From: Nitrospira sp. ND1
Lineage (GTDB): Bacteria; Nitrospirota; Nitrospiria; Nitrospirales; Nitrospiraceae
DNA: 64,000 bases
Assembly (NCBI RefSeq): GCF_900170025.1
Contig: NZ_FWEX01000006.1
Location: 1,821,089 to 1,885,088, forward strand
Direction of reading: 5' to 3'
The notes under the pieces are model-generated. The model saw only the letters and a program-made list of their open reading frames with translations. It did no database searches and was not told the DNA's origin. Made by a program: the position numbers and the translations under genes. Every line of letters starts with the position of its first letter. The first letter of the stretch is position 1. Positions 15,888 to 24,718 of this stretch are shown in pieces.

Positions 15888-17672
15888 ATGTACCCCTACG
15901 GACTCATCGGCAATTGCCACGTCTCCGCCCATATTCATGAAAGCGGGTCTGTGGACTGGCTCTGTCTGCCGAGACCGGATAGCGACCCGGTCTTCGGTCG
16001 AATCCTCGATCCGGAGGGAGGGCACTTTTCCATATCAAGCCCTACCAGCTCCGCTCAAGTCAAGACAACGCAACGCTACCTTCCTAATACAAATATCCTG
16101 GTGACCGAGGTCTCCACGTCAAAGGGCGACACCTTCAGGATCACGGACTTCTGCCCGCGCTTCGAACAGTACGGCCGCGTGTACCGTCCCGCCGCCCTCT
16201 TTCGCATCGTCGAACCGCTCGCCGGCACTCCCTCCATCCGCGTGAGTTGCCGCCCGGTCACGGGATGGGGAAAAGAATATGCCCGCGGCATGCGCGGCAA
16301 CAGCCACGTCCGGTACGACATCCGCGGGGAGTACCTCCGGTTGTTGACCAACATGCCCCTGACCTACTTGTACGAGGAACGCCCTTTCGCCCTCACCGAG
16401 AAAACGTACTTTGCGCTCACCTGGGGCCTGGGCATCGAAGACGATCTCGCCAAGGTCAGTCACGAGTTCCTCGACCAGACGACCCGCTACTGGCGCATGT
16501 GGGTGAAACATTGCTCGATCCCGGTGCTGCACCAGGAAGAAGTCATTCGTTCCGCGCTCGCACTGAAACTCCATTGTTATGAAGACACGGGTGCCATCCT
16601 GGCCGCCTTAACGACCAGCCTCCCGGAAGAACCGGGCGGCCCACGGAATTGGGACTATCGGTACTGCTGGCTGCGCGACGCCTATTTTTCCCTGACCGCC
16701 TTCCACAACCTCGGACACTTCGAAGAGATGGAAGGGTTTCTCAAGTTCCTGCTCAACATCGCCTATACGCATGAACATTCGCGGGAGCGACTCGCGCCCG
16801 TGTATACACTCAGCCAGGATCTCCCGCTGCCGGAAACCGAACACCGGAACTGGGCCGGCTTCTGCGGAAGCGCGCCGGTGCGCAATCACAATCAGGCCGC
16901 CGAACATATCCAAAACGATGTCTATGGCGAACTGGTCCTCGCGCTGACCCCGATCTTCTCCGACAACCGCTTCTACGATCTGCGGACCAAAGATCAGGAA
17001 CAACTCGTCGCCAACCTCGCCCGACTCTGCGACCGCACCATCGCCCAACCGGATGCAGGCTTGTGGGAGATCCGCAACGGCTGGCAGGAACATTCGTTCT
17101 CGAATCTGATGTGCTGGGCAGGACTCGACCGGGCCCATCGCATGCACAAGGCGGGCTGTCTGCCGTCATTGACGCTCGACCTCGATGCGGCGCGCGCGCG
17201 CGCCGCACAAGCACTGCTGGCCGCATCAAAAGACGGCTCGCTGCGCAACGGCCCCAAAGACGACACCTACGACGCCTCGCTGGCCCAGGCGGCAATTCTT
17301 GGCTTTCCCAACCGAGAGGTGTGTGAAGCCACGATGCAGAGCATCGCGCGCGCGCTGGCCGTGCAAGCCGGCGGGAAGGAAACCGGCTTCTACTTCCGCT
17401 ACCTGCGCACCGACGATTTCGGCCGGCCGCAATCCAGCTTTGTCATCTGTTCCTTCTGGGTCGTCCAGGGACTCGCGCGGCTCGGACGAATGGCGGAAGC
17501 GCAGCAGATTATGGCGCAGGTCCTGACCGGCGCAAACCATCTGGGGCTCTTCTCAGAACATTTCGTCCCCGAAACCCGCACCCAGCTCGGGAACTTCCCG
17601 CAGGCTTATTCCCACGTCGGCCTGATCAATGCCGCCTTCGCCGTCAGTCCGTCCTGGACGACGGTGCTGTAA
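15888..17672 (+). CDS. Glycoside hydrolase family 15 protein (glucoamylase/trehalase-like)
   Basis: The roughly 594-residue protein has the GH15 opening MYPYGLIGNCHVSAHIHESG and DWLCLPRPDS, the catalytic-domain markers RNWDYRYCWLRDA, and the (alpha/alpha)6-barrel C-terminus. No signal peptide is seen, so it is probably cytoplasmic. Family members cleave alpha-glucans or trehalose; being back to back with otsA-otsB makes a trehalase or storage-sugar role likely, by inference. ATG at 15876 is an alternative start. The spacing to otsA (about 50 bp) implies overlapping divergent promoters. Confidence 0.85.
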   Translation: MYPYGLIGNCHVSAHIHESGSVDWLCLPRPDSDPVFGRILDPEGGHFSISSPTSSAQVKTTQRYLPNTNILVTEVSTSKGDTFRITDFCPRFEQYGRVYRPAALFRIVEPLAGTPSIRVSCRPVTGWGKEYARGMRGNSHVRYDIRGEYLRLLTNMPLTYLYEERPFALTEKTYFALTWGLGIEDDLAKVSHEFLDQTTRYWRMWVKHCSIPVLHQEEVIRSALALKLHCYEDTGAILAALTTSLPEEPGGPRNWDYRYCWLRDAYFSLTAFHNLGHFEEMEGFLKFLLNIAYTHEHSRERLAPVYTLSQDLPLPETEHRNWAGFCGSAPVRNHNQAAEHIQNDVYGELVLALTPIFSDNRFYDLRTKDQEQLVANLARLCDRTIAQPDAGLWEIRNGWQEHSFSNLMCWAGLDRAHRMHKAGCLPSLTLDLDAARARAAQALLAASKDGSLRNGPKDDTYDASLAQAAILGFPNREVCEATMQSIARALAVQAGGKETGFYFRYLRTDDFGRPQSSFVICSFWVVQGLARLGRMAEAQQIMAQVLTGANHLGLFSEHFVPETRTQLGNFPQAYSHVGLINAAFAVSPSWTTVL

Positions 17673-17837
17673 CGCTCACCCTTGTGCAGTCAGACGGCCG
17701 CCTCTACCCTGTATAACCGTGCCGCGCCGACAGTGCGGGCTTGCCGGGACAATATCCGCCTAATCGAAATCTTTGGTCTGAGGATCTCTCTCGCACCCCG
17801 GAGCTGTGCGACAAGCCCCGGGGCGAAGGGGAGGGTA

Positions 17838-17855
17838 ACGCGGCGTCCGCCGCGT
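17838..17855. terminator. Perfect GC-rich hairpin between convergent genes
   Basis: ACGCGGCGTCCGCCGCGT is an 18-base perfect palindrome ten bases after the lipoprotein stop codon and within 200 bp of the GH15 stop. No T-run follows on either strand, so termination is plausible but not proven. Confidence 0.35.
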
Positions 17856-17864
17856 AAGTACAGA

Positions 17865-18275
17865 CTACTGGGCGGAGCCGACGACCCGGATGGTGCCGGG
17901 CTCGATCTTCATGCCCCCCGGGTCGGCTGATTTCATGCGGGCATTGTAACTAATGACAATAGGCTTGCTGAAACAGAGGCTTGCGCTCTTGCTTGGCTCT
18001 AACTCCTTCAGCTCGGTCACTCCTCCCATCATGCCGGTGAAGCCACGATCACAAGACAACATGTCTGCATTCAGACCAGGAATATCGATGAGCACGGGGA
18101 GCGTCCGATGGTTCACCCAGCGTATTTCGTCGCCGACGTGTACGGTCAGATCCGCCGGCGCCAGATTGGCTTCAAATTTAACCTCATGGATAATCGCAGT
18201 TCTCGAGGTCTGCGGCAAACCTGCGCAGCCCGTCATCAAAAGTAACCCTGTCAATGCCATCAATGATCTTCTCAT
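17865..18275 (-). CDS. Cupredoxin-like lipoprotein
   Basis: The 136-residue product starts with a lipoprotein signal (LTGLLLMTGCAG; Cys17 would be lipidated). A domain resembling plastocyanin follows: VHVGDEIRWVNHRTLPVLID, a Cys pair (LSCDRGF, SLCFSKP) and ISYNARM near the end. In copper proteins the second ligand loop is Cys-x-x-His-x-x-x-Met; here the His is absent, so copper binding is doubtful. ATG at 18275 has AAGGAGG upstream. Envelope location is expected, function unknown. Confidence 0.65.
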   Translation of the reverse strand: MRRSLMALTGLLLMTGCAGLPQTSRTAIIHEVKFEANLAPADLTVHVGDEIRWVNHRTLPVLIDIPGLNADMLSCDRGFTGMMGGVTELKELEPSKSASLCFSKPIVISYNARMKSADPGGMKIEPGTIRVVGSAQ

Positions 18276-18431
18276 CCATATCCTCCTTCCTGAAAACGAT
18301 TCTACTTCAAGACTCTCAGAACCTGAGCGGTCTGGTCTTACTCTTTCAAATCTACCCATTCACTCTACCACGTTCCCCGAGCTCACTTACAAGCTCGGGA
18401 CTCAGTATTTTCGCGTGGAGTCCTACCTGCG

Positions 18432-18995
18432 TTATTTGACTCGTGTTACCCGATTGGTATCGGTGTGGTGGAACAGGTCGTTCCGACCCTTCATCTTCAG
18501 CTGCGTGTCTTCGTGGTAGCTGAAACTGTCCGGGCCGTGCAGGGTCACCGTGAGTTCATACCGGACGGTCTTGAACTCCCGATCCAGAAACTTATTCGAA
18601 CAGATGCCATACGTATCCGATCCGGCATCCGCCGAAATCTGAAACGACGTGGCGTCCGGCTCCACGGTTCCTCCGGCCAGCACCGTGACACCGCGCGGCA
18701 CGATGAAACAGCGCAGCACCTGCTTCGCCGCCGCATCCCACAACCAGTAGCCGGTTTCTTCATGAAACGGCGCCCCGTCGCTCAACCGCCAGGCCACGGT
18801 CGCATAACGAAGGCCATAGAGCTGTTGTTCGTGATTGTTGACCGGACCGAACGGCTCGAAGGTCAACCGCTCGCGATAGGCATTGTGTTCCGTCCCCCGG
18901 TTGTCATCAGGCGCCACGTCGGCCCCCTTATCGCCTTCCCACACACCGGCCAGCGCCGCCAACGGACCGAGATACTTGATCAGGTCGTCACCCAT
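18432..18995 (-). CDS. Nitrobindin-like heme-binding beta-barrel protein
   Basis: The 187-residue soluble protein starts with LAALAGVWEGDKGADVAP, the G-x-W-x-G-x-G signature of the nitrobindin/THAP4-like family, and continues as an all-beta barrel. It contains GYWLWDAAAKQVLRCFIVPRG-type strands and late His residues (FHHTDTNRVTR). Family members bind ferric heme and can bind or scavenge nitric oxide or peroxynitrite. AAGGA precedes the ATG. It is 78 bp after the tmRNA terminator on the same strand, so it needs its own promoter. Confidence 0.75.
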   Translation of the reverse strand: MGDDLIKYLGPLAALAGVWEGDKGADVAPDDNRGTEHNAYRERLTFEPFGPVNNHEQQLYGLRYATVAWRLSDGAPFHEETGYWLWDAAAKQVLRCFIVPRGVTVLAGGTVEPDATSFQISADAGSDTYGICSNKFLDREFKTVRYELTVTLHGPDSFSYHEDTQLKMKGRNDLFHHTDTNRVTRVK

Positions 18996-19072
18996 GTCAT
19001 CGTTCCTTTCATGCGGTTGCCTGTTCCATCGGTGTGCGAATCTACATTCATCGGCCCGCAACCGGCAACAAT

Positions 19073-19106
19073 GAAAAAGCCCCTGAGTCGTACGACTCAG
19101 GGGCTT
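19073..19106 (-). terminator. tmRNA terminator
   Basis: On the minus strand AAGCCCCTGAGTCGT and ACGACTCAGGGGCTT form a near-perfect hairpin followed by TTTC, directly after the CCA end of tmRNA. Confidence 0.9.
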
Positions 19107-19110
19107 AGTT

Positions 19111-19461
19111 TGGTGGAGGCGAGGGGAGTTGAACCCCTGTCCGAAGATCGTCGGCACATCGCGTCTACATGTGTAGCCGATTCTTTAAGCTTCGCAGCGA
19201 CCCACGCCTATCGGCCGGCTTAGAATCGCCGCTAGCCCAGTATTGTCTCGCCCCGCGCCGCTGAGCACCGGCGTGGGACCAGTCCGCTGCATCGCGCCAT
19301 TCCACCCCCGCGGACCTCAGATGGAACGACGTCTCAGCCTAAATTAGGCTGCGAGTGCCAGTTCTTGGTTGGCAGTTGCGTTTTTCCCGGAATTTTACGA
19401 GTTCCCGAGATCTCGACATGCGACGATGGCGTCAATATCCCCGTCGAAACCGGTCGCCCCC
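19111..19461 (-). ncRNA. ssrA: Transfer-messenger RNA (tmRNA)
   Basis: tmRNA rescues stalled ribosomes together with SmpB, encoded at 56941-57420. The 5' end GGGGGCGACCGGTTTCGACGG and the 3' T-arm GGGGTTCAACTCCCCTCGCCTCCACCA-like end pair as an alanine-type acceptor stem, and CCA is encoded. The tag reading frame at 19344-19379 gives ATANQELALAA followed by TAA, with the stop placed in a small hairpin (GCCTAATTTAGGC) as usual. Length is about 351 nt. The first base may be off by one because of a run of six G. The intrinsic terminator follows directly. Confidence 0.95.
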
Positions 19462-19655
19462 CTTTCTTGGTGATCGTGAAGCGTCAGACGCAACACGTGA
19501 GAGGCCATTCGCTCATGAAAGGATTCGGCTACTTCTCCGCTTCCTTTCGCGTTTCACTTTTCACGTCTCATTACGTCTTAGATGCTCATCATACAGCACA
19601 GGTCAAGGGGATGCCAGGAGAGAAACGGTACGGTGGGAAACCAGGGCAGGGAAAC

Positions 19656-20270
19656 TCACGGAACCGGCGTGAAGGTCCAGGTCCATCCCTGATCCTGTTG
19701 CGTGAAGACCTGTCCCTTAGACAACTGGCCCGCGAGGAACTCCGGAGGAAGTGTCACCAGCACCTGTTCCTCGCGCACCTGCCCCTGAACCAGGCGTGTG
19801 CCCTTGCAGCCGCCACCCCCGACATATTCCTCCATATCCGGCGTTCTCCGTTCACCCACCAGCCCGAACATCGGTCCCATCACCAGAATGCTCTTCAACT
19901 CAAAATGCTCATAGGCCCCTTTCAGAATCGGTGCCGGGCAGACCGCCGAGCCATCGCGATAGTGCTCCGCCTTCGTCGGAATATCCGGCAGCACTTTTGG
20001 CGACACCCCATCCTCCAGCGGCCACTTGAATTCGAACTCGACCTGCTTCGTCACGTCGGCGACGGCCGAACCACCGACGAACTGCTTGTTCCTTTGAAAG
20101 ACTCCCACCACTTTGTACTTCAACGGTGCGGGCTTCGAACGGGAGGACCCTTTCGTGAGCCAGACCATGGCTTCGCTCACAGTGGTCGACATCTTCGGCC
20201 ATGCGCCTGCCTCACGGCCGCTCGACATGAGCACGGTCCCTGCGATCATCAGCACCACCAGACGTGTCAC
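19656..20270 (-). CDS. Exported hypothetical protein, 204 residues
   Basis: The product begins with a signal peptide (MTRLVVLMIAGTVLMSSGREAGA, cleavage near residue 23). The mature part is mixed alpha/beta with FEFKWPLEDG, a Cys in SAVCPAP and another in GGGGCKGTR. I do not recognise a family. GTG at 20270 is chosen because GAGGAG lies seven bases before it. Periplasmic or outer-membrane attached location is likely. It stands alone between tmRNA and the DedA gene. Confidence 0.6.
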   Translation of the reverse strand: MTRLVVLMIAGTVLMSSGREAGAWPKMSTTVSEAMVWLTKGSSRSKPAPLKYKVVGVFQRNKQFVGGSAVADVTKQVEFEFKWPLEDGVSPKVLPDIPTKAEHYRDGSAVCPAPILKGAYEHFELKSILVMGPMFGLVGERRTPDMEEYVGGGGCKGTRLVQGQVREEQVLVTLPPEFLAGQLSKGQVFTQQDQGWTWTFTPVP

Positions 20271-20516
20271 GCGTTCACTCCTCTGCAAGCTAGCCCGGAC
20301 TATTCATGAATACCTGCTCCGTCGTCCGATTCTCTCACCCGGCGTGGCTGTTCTCATTCGGCCTCCACGACGGACTGCCAGTACGCCTGCGTCAGCCTCA
20401 CTTGCGAGAAGCCGCGGCGGGCTTCGGTCTCGAACGCCTCGCGACGGCATTCATCAATAATCCGGGCTAGAGACACCCCCTAGCGACCTTCCCGCATCCC
20501 GCGCCGCGGTACGCCG

Positions 20517-21467
20517 TCAGCCGCCTACACCGGCGTTCACCCGTCGCTCTACGGGATACTGCCGTTCTCGCCAGGCATCGAGACCACCTTCGAGCGGGCG
20601 CACACGGTGGATGCCTTTCTTCTTCAACAGAAACGCCGTCCTGGCGCTGGAGACTTCATTCGGGCAGGTGCAATAGAGCACGATGTCGCGATCGCGCGGT
20701 ATCTCCTGGTGCCGATGCTCGATCTCTTCCAACGTGAAGTTGATCGCACCGGGAATGGTGTCCGGATCGAGTTGCAGCGACAGGGGATGCCGCACATCCA
20801 CCACGCTGATCGCCTCGCCCGCATCCAGACGCTGTTTGAGCTCGTCCACGGAAATCTTCGACATGCGCAGATGCCTGAGGAACTGCTGCCGATAATAGAA
20901 CTTATAGCCGATGAATCCCGTCAGGCCGATGAGCAGCACCCCGAACACCAGTCCGCCCGCTTGATCCAACAACCCGACCAGTTGCTCGAGTTGATTGCTG
21001 AATAACGCGCCGACTCCGGCGCTGACTGCCGCCCAGATCAACGTGCCCGCGACATCGTACAGTGCGAAGGTCGTCGCGGCCATGCCGACAATCCCGGCCA
21101 GCGGCGGCGCCACCGTATTGAAACCGGGGATGAACTTGGCCAGCAACAGACCACGTGGCCCGTACCGGTGTAACAGATTTTCCGTGTCCCTGACGCAGGA
21201 GTCCGGCTCAAGCGACAGGCGACAGAGAAAACCCAGCACCTTGCCGCCCTTGATGCGACCAAGATAGTACCAGGCGAGGTCCGGCGGGAGCGCAGCGGCC
21301 ACCGGCACGAGCAACGCCATGGCAAGGCTCATTTTCCCGGCCCCGACGAGCGCACCAGCCGCAATGAGGAGAGGAATCGCCGGAATCGGAAATCCGATCT
21401 GCTCAACGAAGATCACCCAGAACAGCACCGAGGCGCCGTGATCGGCGAGAAATTGGAAGGTGTTCAT
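20517..21467 (-). CDS. DedA family membrane protein fused to a rhodanese domain
   Basis: Residues 1-200 form a DedA/SNARE-associated membrane protein (FIPGFNTVAPPLAG is the conserved re-entrant motif, with five or so hydrophobic segments). DedA proteins act in lipid carrier or phospholipid flipping. Residues 210-310 are a cytoplasmic rhodanese-like domain (VVDVRHPLSLQ, YCTCPNEVSSART, EGGLDAWRER) with the active-site Cys in the CTCPNE loop. It lies 20 bp after the BT1 transporter gene and is likely co-transcribed. Confidence 0.88.
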   Translation of the reverse strand: MNTFQFLADHGASVLFWVIFVEQIGFPIPAIPLLIAAGALVGAGKMSLAMALLVPVAAALPPDLAWYYLGRIKGGKVLGFLCRLSLEPDSCVRDTENLLHRYGPRGLLLAKFIPGFNTVAPPLAGIVGMAATTFALYDVAGTLIWAAVSAGVGALFSNQLEQLVGLLDQAGGLVFGVLLIGLTGFIGYKFYYRQQFLRHLRMSKISVDELKQRLDAGEAISVVDVRHPLSLQLDPDTIPGAINFTLEEIEHRHQEIPRDRDIVLYCTCPNEVSSARTAFLLKKKGIHRVRPLEGGLDAWRERQYPVERRVNAGVGG

Positions 21468-21487
21468 GACGATCTACTTCCGTGCGC

Positions 21488-23113
21488 TCAGGCGCTGCGA
21501 TACCGTGAGAATCGCGCAAAGAGAATGGCGGCGAAGGGGAGGGCCAGGCCGAGCAGGGCCTGCACAATCAACAGGAGTCCGAGCTGACTATAGTCGTCAG
21601 GGGTCTGGATAGCGTTGGTCACGGGATCGCGCACCTCCCGGGTCACCACAAACAGCTCGTTGAGATACTTCGTCCCCAGTTGGCCGAGCGACAGCGCAAG
21701 GTTCGTGAAGGACGCCATCACGGCAAAATAGGTCGCCTTGAGATTCGCCGGCGCAGAGTTCGCGATCCAGGCCAGCATGGGAATCATGGAAATCTGACCG
21801 AGCGGCGATTCCAGAGCGGTATTCACTAACGCAATGAACCGCGCATCGACCAGCCCGCCGGTCACGGCCGCCGTCCACTCGTGAAGCCCGTAATACATGC
21901 TGACGATGGGCAAGCCCAGGAAGAATGCCGCCAGGGTGAGAAAGCCCACCACATAGGCAATGGACCGCTCAGCCATGAATCGCCGGAACAGAAACATGCC
22001 CGCGAGCGTGAGAGCGCTGCCGATGAGCGACAGCACCGACAGGAACTGTTGATCGAACTTCAACTGATCGATCATCCACCAGGTCGCCCCTTCGCCGGGC
22101 CCTGGAACGGCGCGAAACACGAAAACCACCAGCGCGGTACCCACGAGCACATGCCTCGCGTCGGGAGCCAGCTCCCTGGTGAGGCGCACCATCAACAACG
22201 AGACGATGGCCATCGACCCGGCGAACACGATTTCTTCACTGTAGGCAAAGTCTGCGACTCCGACCGTCAGGGTAAAGAGCACGAAGGCCAGACTGCCACC
22301 CAGAATCCACCAATTGGGCTTGGTCGGTTCAGCGGCCCGGTCCGTGAGCCTCGCAACCTGTTCTGGCGTCATACCCTGGCTGAGAAGCCGCCGCCTGGTT
22401 CGCACCCGCAGGACGGACGCGGTGATGACCCCGAGCACCGATACGGCCGGGATCACCAACGCCATCAGATACACCTGCTCATAGATCGAGGCCACCTGCT
22501 CCTTCGGCATATTTTCCACGCCGTTGAACAGATATAGATTGATCAGGGCAACCAGAATCCCCCCGCTGATAATCGCGACACGCCCGAGCGTCTGCATCGT
22601 GGTGTGCATGAGTTTCAGCCTGGCTTCATCGATGGGCACCCCTCGCTCATCGACTCTGGGCACGGCCTCGACCGTCATCGCGTCCGCCACCGTGTCCTGA
22701 ATCACATAGCCGATCGGCGACAACAACACGCTGAGCACGTACCAGACTTCGGCCGGCATCACGGCGACCATCGCCTCGCGGTGACCGATCAGGCCGACCA
22801 TGATCAACAGACTGGCCGCAATCACCCCGGCGCCAAAATAAACAAGGAGACTTTTCCAGCGCCACAACAGATCGACCAGATGTCCGAACGGCATCTTGAG
22901 CGCCCAGGGAATGCCCGCCCAGAATCCCAACGCGGCAAGAAAGGCCGCGGACAGGCCCAGATAATCTTTGACGAAGAAGGTGCCGACGATGCCGGTCAGA
23001 CCGGAAATCCCGGCGGCCATATAGACCATGAGCGGCGGCAGATAGGAGAGCTGGAAGTCGCGCGCGAGTTCCAGAATATTGCGGTCGATCCAGCGGGAGG
23101 CAGCAGCAATCAC
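21488..23113 (-). CDS. BT1-type (folate/biopterin transporter family) membrane transporter
   Basis: This 541-residue major-facilitator protein has about 12 to 14 hydrophobic segments. Two stretches match the BT1 (folate-biopterin transporter) family: GTFFVKDYLGLSAAFLAALG with PWALKMPFGHLVDL, and GYVIQDTVADAMTVEAVPR. Substrates of bacterial members are mostly unknown, so folate or pterin transport is only suggested. The start is a GTG without clear ribosome-binding site. It is upstream of the DedA-rhodanese gene in a two-gene operon. Confidence 0.8.
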   Translation of the reverse strand: MIAAASRWIDRNILELARDFQLSYLPPLMVYMAAGISGLTGIVGTFFVKDYLGLSAAFLAALGFWAGIPWALKMPFGHLVDLLWRWKSLLVYFGAGVIAASLLIMVGLIGHREAMVAVMPAEVWYVLSVLLSPIGYVIQDTVADAMTVEAVPRVDERGVPIDEARLKLMHTTMQTLGRVAIISGGILVALINLYLFNGVENMPKEQVASIYEQVYLMALVIPAVSVLGVITASVLRVRTRRRLLSQGMTPEQVARLTDRAAEPTKPNWWILGGSLAFVLFTLTVGVADFAYSEEIVFAGSMAIVSLLMVRLTRELAPDARHVLVGTALVVFVFRAVPGPGEGATWWMIDQLKFDQQFLSVLSLIGSALTLAGMFLFRRFMAERSIAYVVGFLTLAAFFLGLPIVSMYYGLHEWTAAVTGGLVDARFIALVNTALESPLGQISMIPMLAWIANSAPANLKATYFAVMASFTNLALSLGQLGTKYLNELFVVTREVRDPVTNAIQTPDDYSQLGLLLIVQALLGLALPFAAILFARFSRYRSA

Positions 23114-23258
23114 GAATGCGTATCCAGGGACGGCGGTGAAGGGATCGTTGTCTCTCTCTGTTACCCGTACGGGGCCACCATTTGCAAGCAGCCCGGAGAG
23201 TCGGATGGAACGGCCGGAGCCTCACGACCCCGGCCCTTCCAATCAGTACACGTACGGC

Positions 23259-24332
23259 TTACTTCGGAAACTCTACGGGCGCAGCCACGTGCTGCCACCC
23301 TTCGCCGTTGAGCGACCGTAAGAATGCGACCAGATCCTGCTGCTCGGGCCCGGTCAGTTCGAGCGGGATCACGGTGTTATCGAGGTGCGGATTCTTGATG
23401 CCACCCTGGTTGTAGAACCGGACGACATCTTCGAGCGTCGCAAACCGGCCGTCGTGCATGTACGGCGCCGTACGCGCGATCTCTCGCAACGTGGGCGTCT
23501 TGAACGCGCCGATATCCTCGGCATTCTTCGTCACCATGTAGCGCCCCAAATCGACGGTGTTCGTATCCCAGCCGATACCGAGGTTATGAAATTTCTCGTC
23601 GGAGAAGTTGAACCCGGAGTGGCACCGTGTGCAGCGGGCCTTCCCTCGAAACAGTTCGAGCCCTCGCTTCGCCGAATCGCTCAAGGCCTGCTCATCGCCG
23701 CCCATATCGAACCGGTCCACCGGGCTGTTGCCCGACAACAGGGTCCGCTGAAAAGCAGCGATCGCGCGGCCCACATCGCCGACGGTCACCTCGCGGCCGA
23801 ACACCTCCCGAAAGAGCATCCGATAGCCCTCGATGCTCTTGATCTTGCTCACCAACTCATGGTGGTCGAGAAACCCGTGCTCAACCGGGCTGACGAACGG
23901 ACCGACTGATTGATCCTCCAACGTGTCGGCTCGACCGTCCCAGAATTGCGCCTTGCTATACACCCGGTTGATCGCCGTCGGGGCGCTACGTCCGCCCTGC
24001 AACCGGTAAATGCCCGTCGAGACCGGCTGCCCATCCGTGAAGGCCAGGCCCGGCATATGACAGGTTGCGCACGCCACCGTTCCGTTCTTTGAAAGCCGCT
24101 TGTCGAAAAAGAGCCAGCGACCCAGCTCGAGTTTCCGCGCCGTCTGCGGGTTGTCGGCCGGAATATATCCGCTGGGATCCTCCAATCCCAGCGGCACCTC
24201 CTGTGCCACGGGAACGGCGCCTGGTTGCGCCACCGACGGCTCACCCATGACCCTGGTGGCCGCCAAGCCCATCGCCCCGACGGTCGCCACCACCACTGTA
24301 CCGACCATCCACTTGATGCTCATCTTGCCCAT
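23259..24332 (-). CDS. Di-heme cytochrome c peroxidase
   Basis: This 357-residue exported protein (signal anchor at residues 5-28) has two heme c motifs, CATCH at 88-92 and CTRCH at 234-238, in the arrangement of bacterial di-heme peroxidases/MauG. It reduces hydrogen peroxide in the periplasm using cytochrome electrons. FKTPTLREIARTAPYMHDG is a strongly conserved C-terminal motif. The ATG at 24332 follows GGGAGGAG; the longer reading runs through the upstream gene. It follows a small lipoprotein gene by 47 bp, and the pair is divergent from oxyR, which points to peroxide-induced expression. Confidence 0.93.
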   Translation of the reverse strand: MGKMSIKWMVGTVVVATVGAMGLAATRVMGEPSVAQPGAVPVAQEVPLGLEDPSGYIPADNPQTARKLELGRWLFFDKRLSKNGTVACATCHMPGLAFTDGQPVSTGIYRLQGGRSAPTAINRVYSKAQFWDGRADTLEDQSVGPFVSPVEHGFLDHHELVSKIKSIEGYRMLFREVFGREVTVGDVGRAIAAFQRTLLSGNSPVDRFDMGGDEQALSDSAKRGLELFRGKARCTRCHSGFNFSDEKFHNLGIGWDTNTVDLGRYMVTKNAEDIGAFKTPTLREIARTAPYMHDGRFATLEDVVRFYNQGGIKNPHLDNTVIPLELTGPEQQDLVAFLRSLNGEGWQHVAAPVEFPK

Positions 24333-24379
24333 GATCTCCTCCCTTGCTCCTTCTTCCTTCGATGCTCCTTCCGTATGGA

Positions 24380-24586
24380 TCATCGAAACCGCAGAGTCGT
24401 GCCAGGCCGATCCTGGCGCTCCATGTGCCGTTCGACCTTTTGAAGGAATTCTTCTTCCGACAGGGGCGTTTGCTGCCCTTCCGAGAAGGCCACCGTCTGA
24501 TGACCCGTTGGCCTCGACGGCGTCGCGCACGCCTGCAACATGATCACGGCGAACCCCATACCGACGGCTATCACAATCTGTCGCAT
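24380..24586 (-). CDS. Small lipoprotein, 68 residues
   Basis: AAGGAGGTGGGGT precedes the ATG. The product has a signal peptide with lipobox (FAVIMLQAC, lipidated Cys near residue 20) and a short charged mature part (LSEEEFLQKVERHMERQ) likely to be helical. No family is recognised. It is the first gene of the operon with the di-heme peroxidase, and so probably an envelope partner. Confidence 0.65.
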   Translation of the reverse strand: MRQIVIAVGMGFAVIMLQACATPSRPTGHQTVAFSEGQQTPLSEEEFLQKVERHMERQDRPGTTLRFR

Positions 24587-24662
24587 ACCCCACCTCCTTG
24601 TTCCATGGCTGCATTGTTGCGAGGTCATACAGAGACGATACCGGTTGCCTGAGAATCAGTCC

Positions 24663-24706
24663 AATTGATAGTCTATGGAGTCACGATAAACTGAACTTAT
24701 CAATAG
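24663..24706. promoter_or_regulatory. Candidate OxyR operator between oxyR and the peroxidase operon
   Basis: The stretch starts AATTGATAGTCTAT and ends ACTTATCAATAG, an imperfect inverted repeat with ATAG/CTAT-type elements spaced about one helical turn apart, as in OxyR sites. It lies immediately before oxyR, in the intergenic region shared with the peroxidase operon. The assignment is by position and pattern only. Confidence 0.45.
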
Positions 24707-24718
24707 TGGAGAGAAGCC

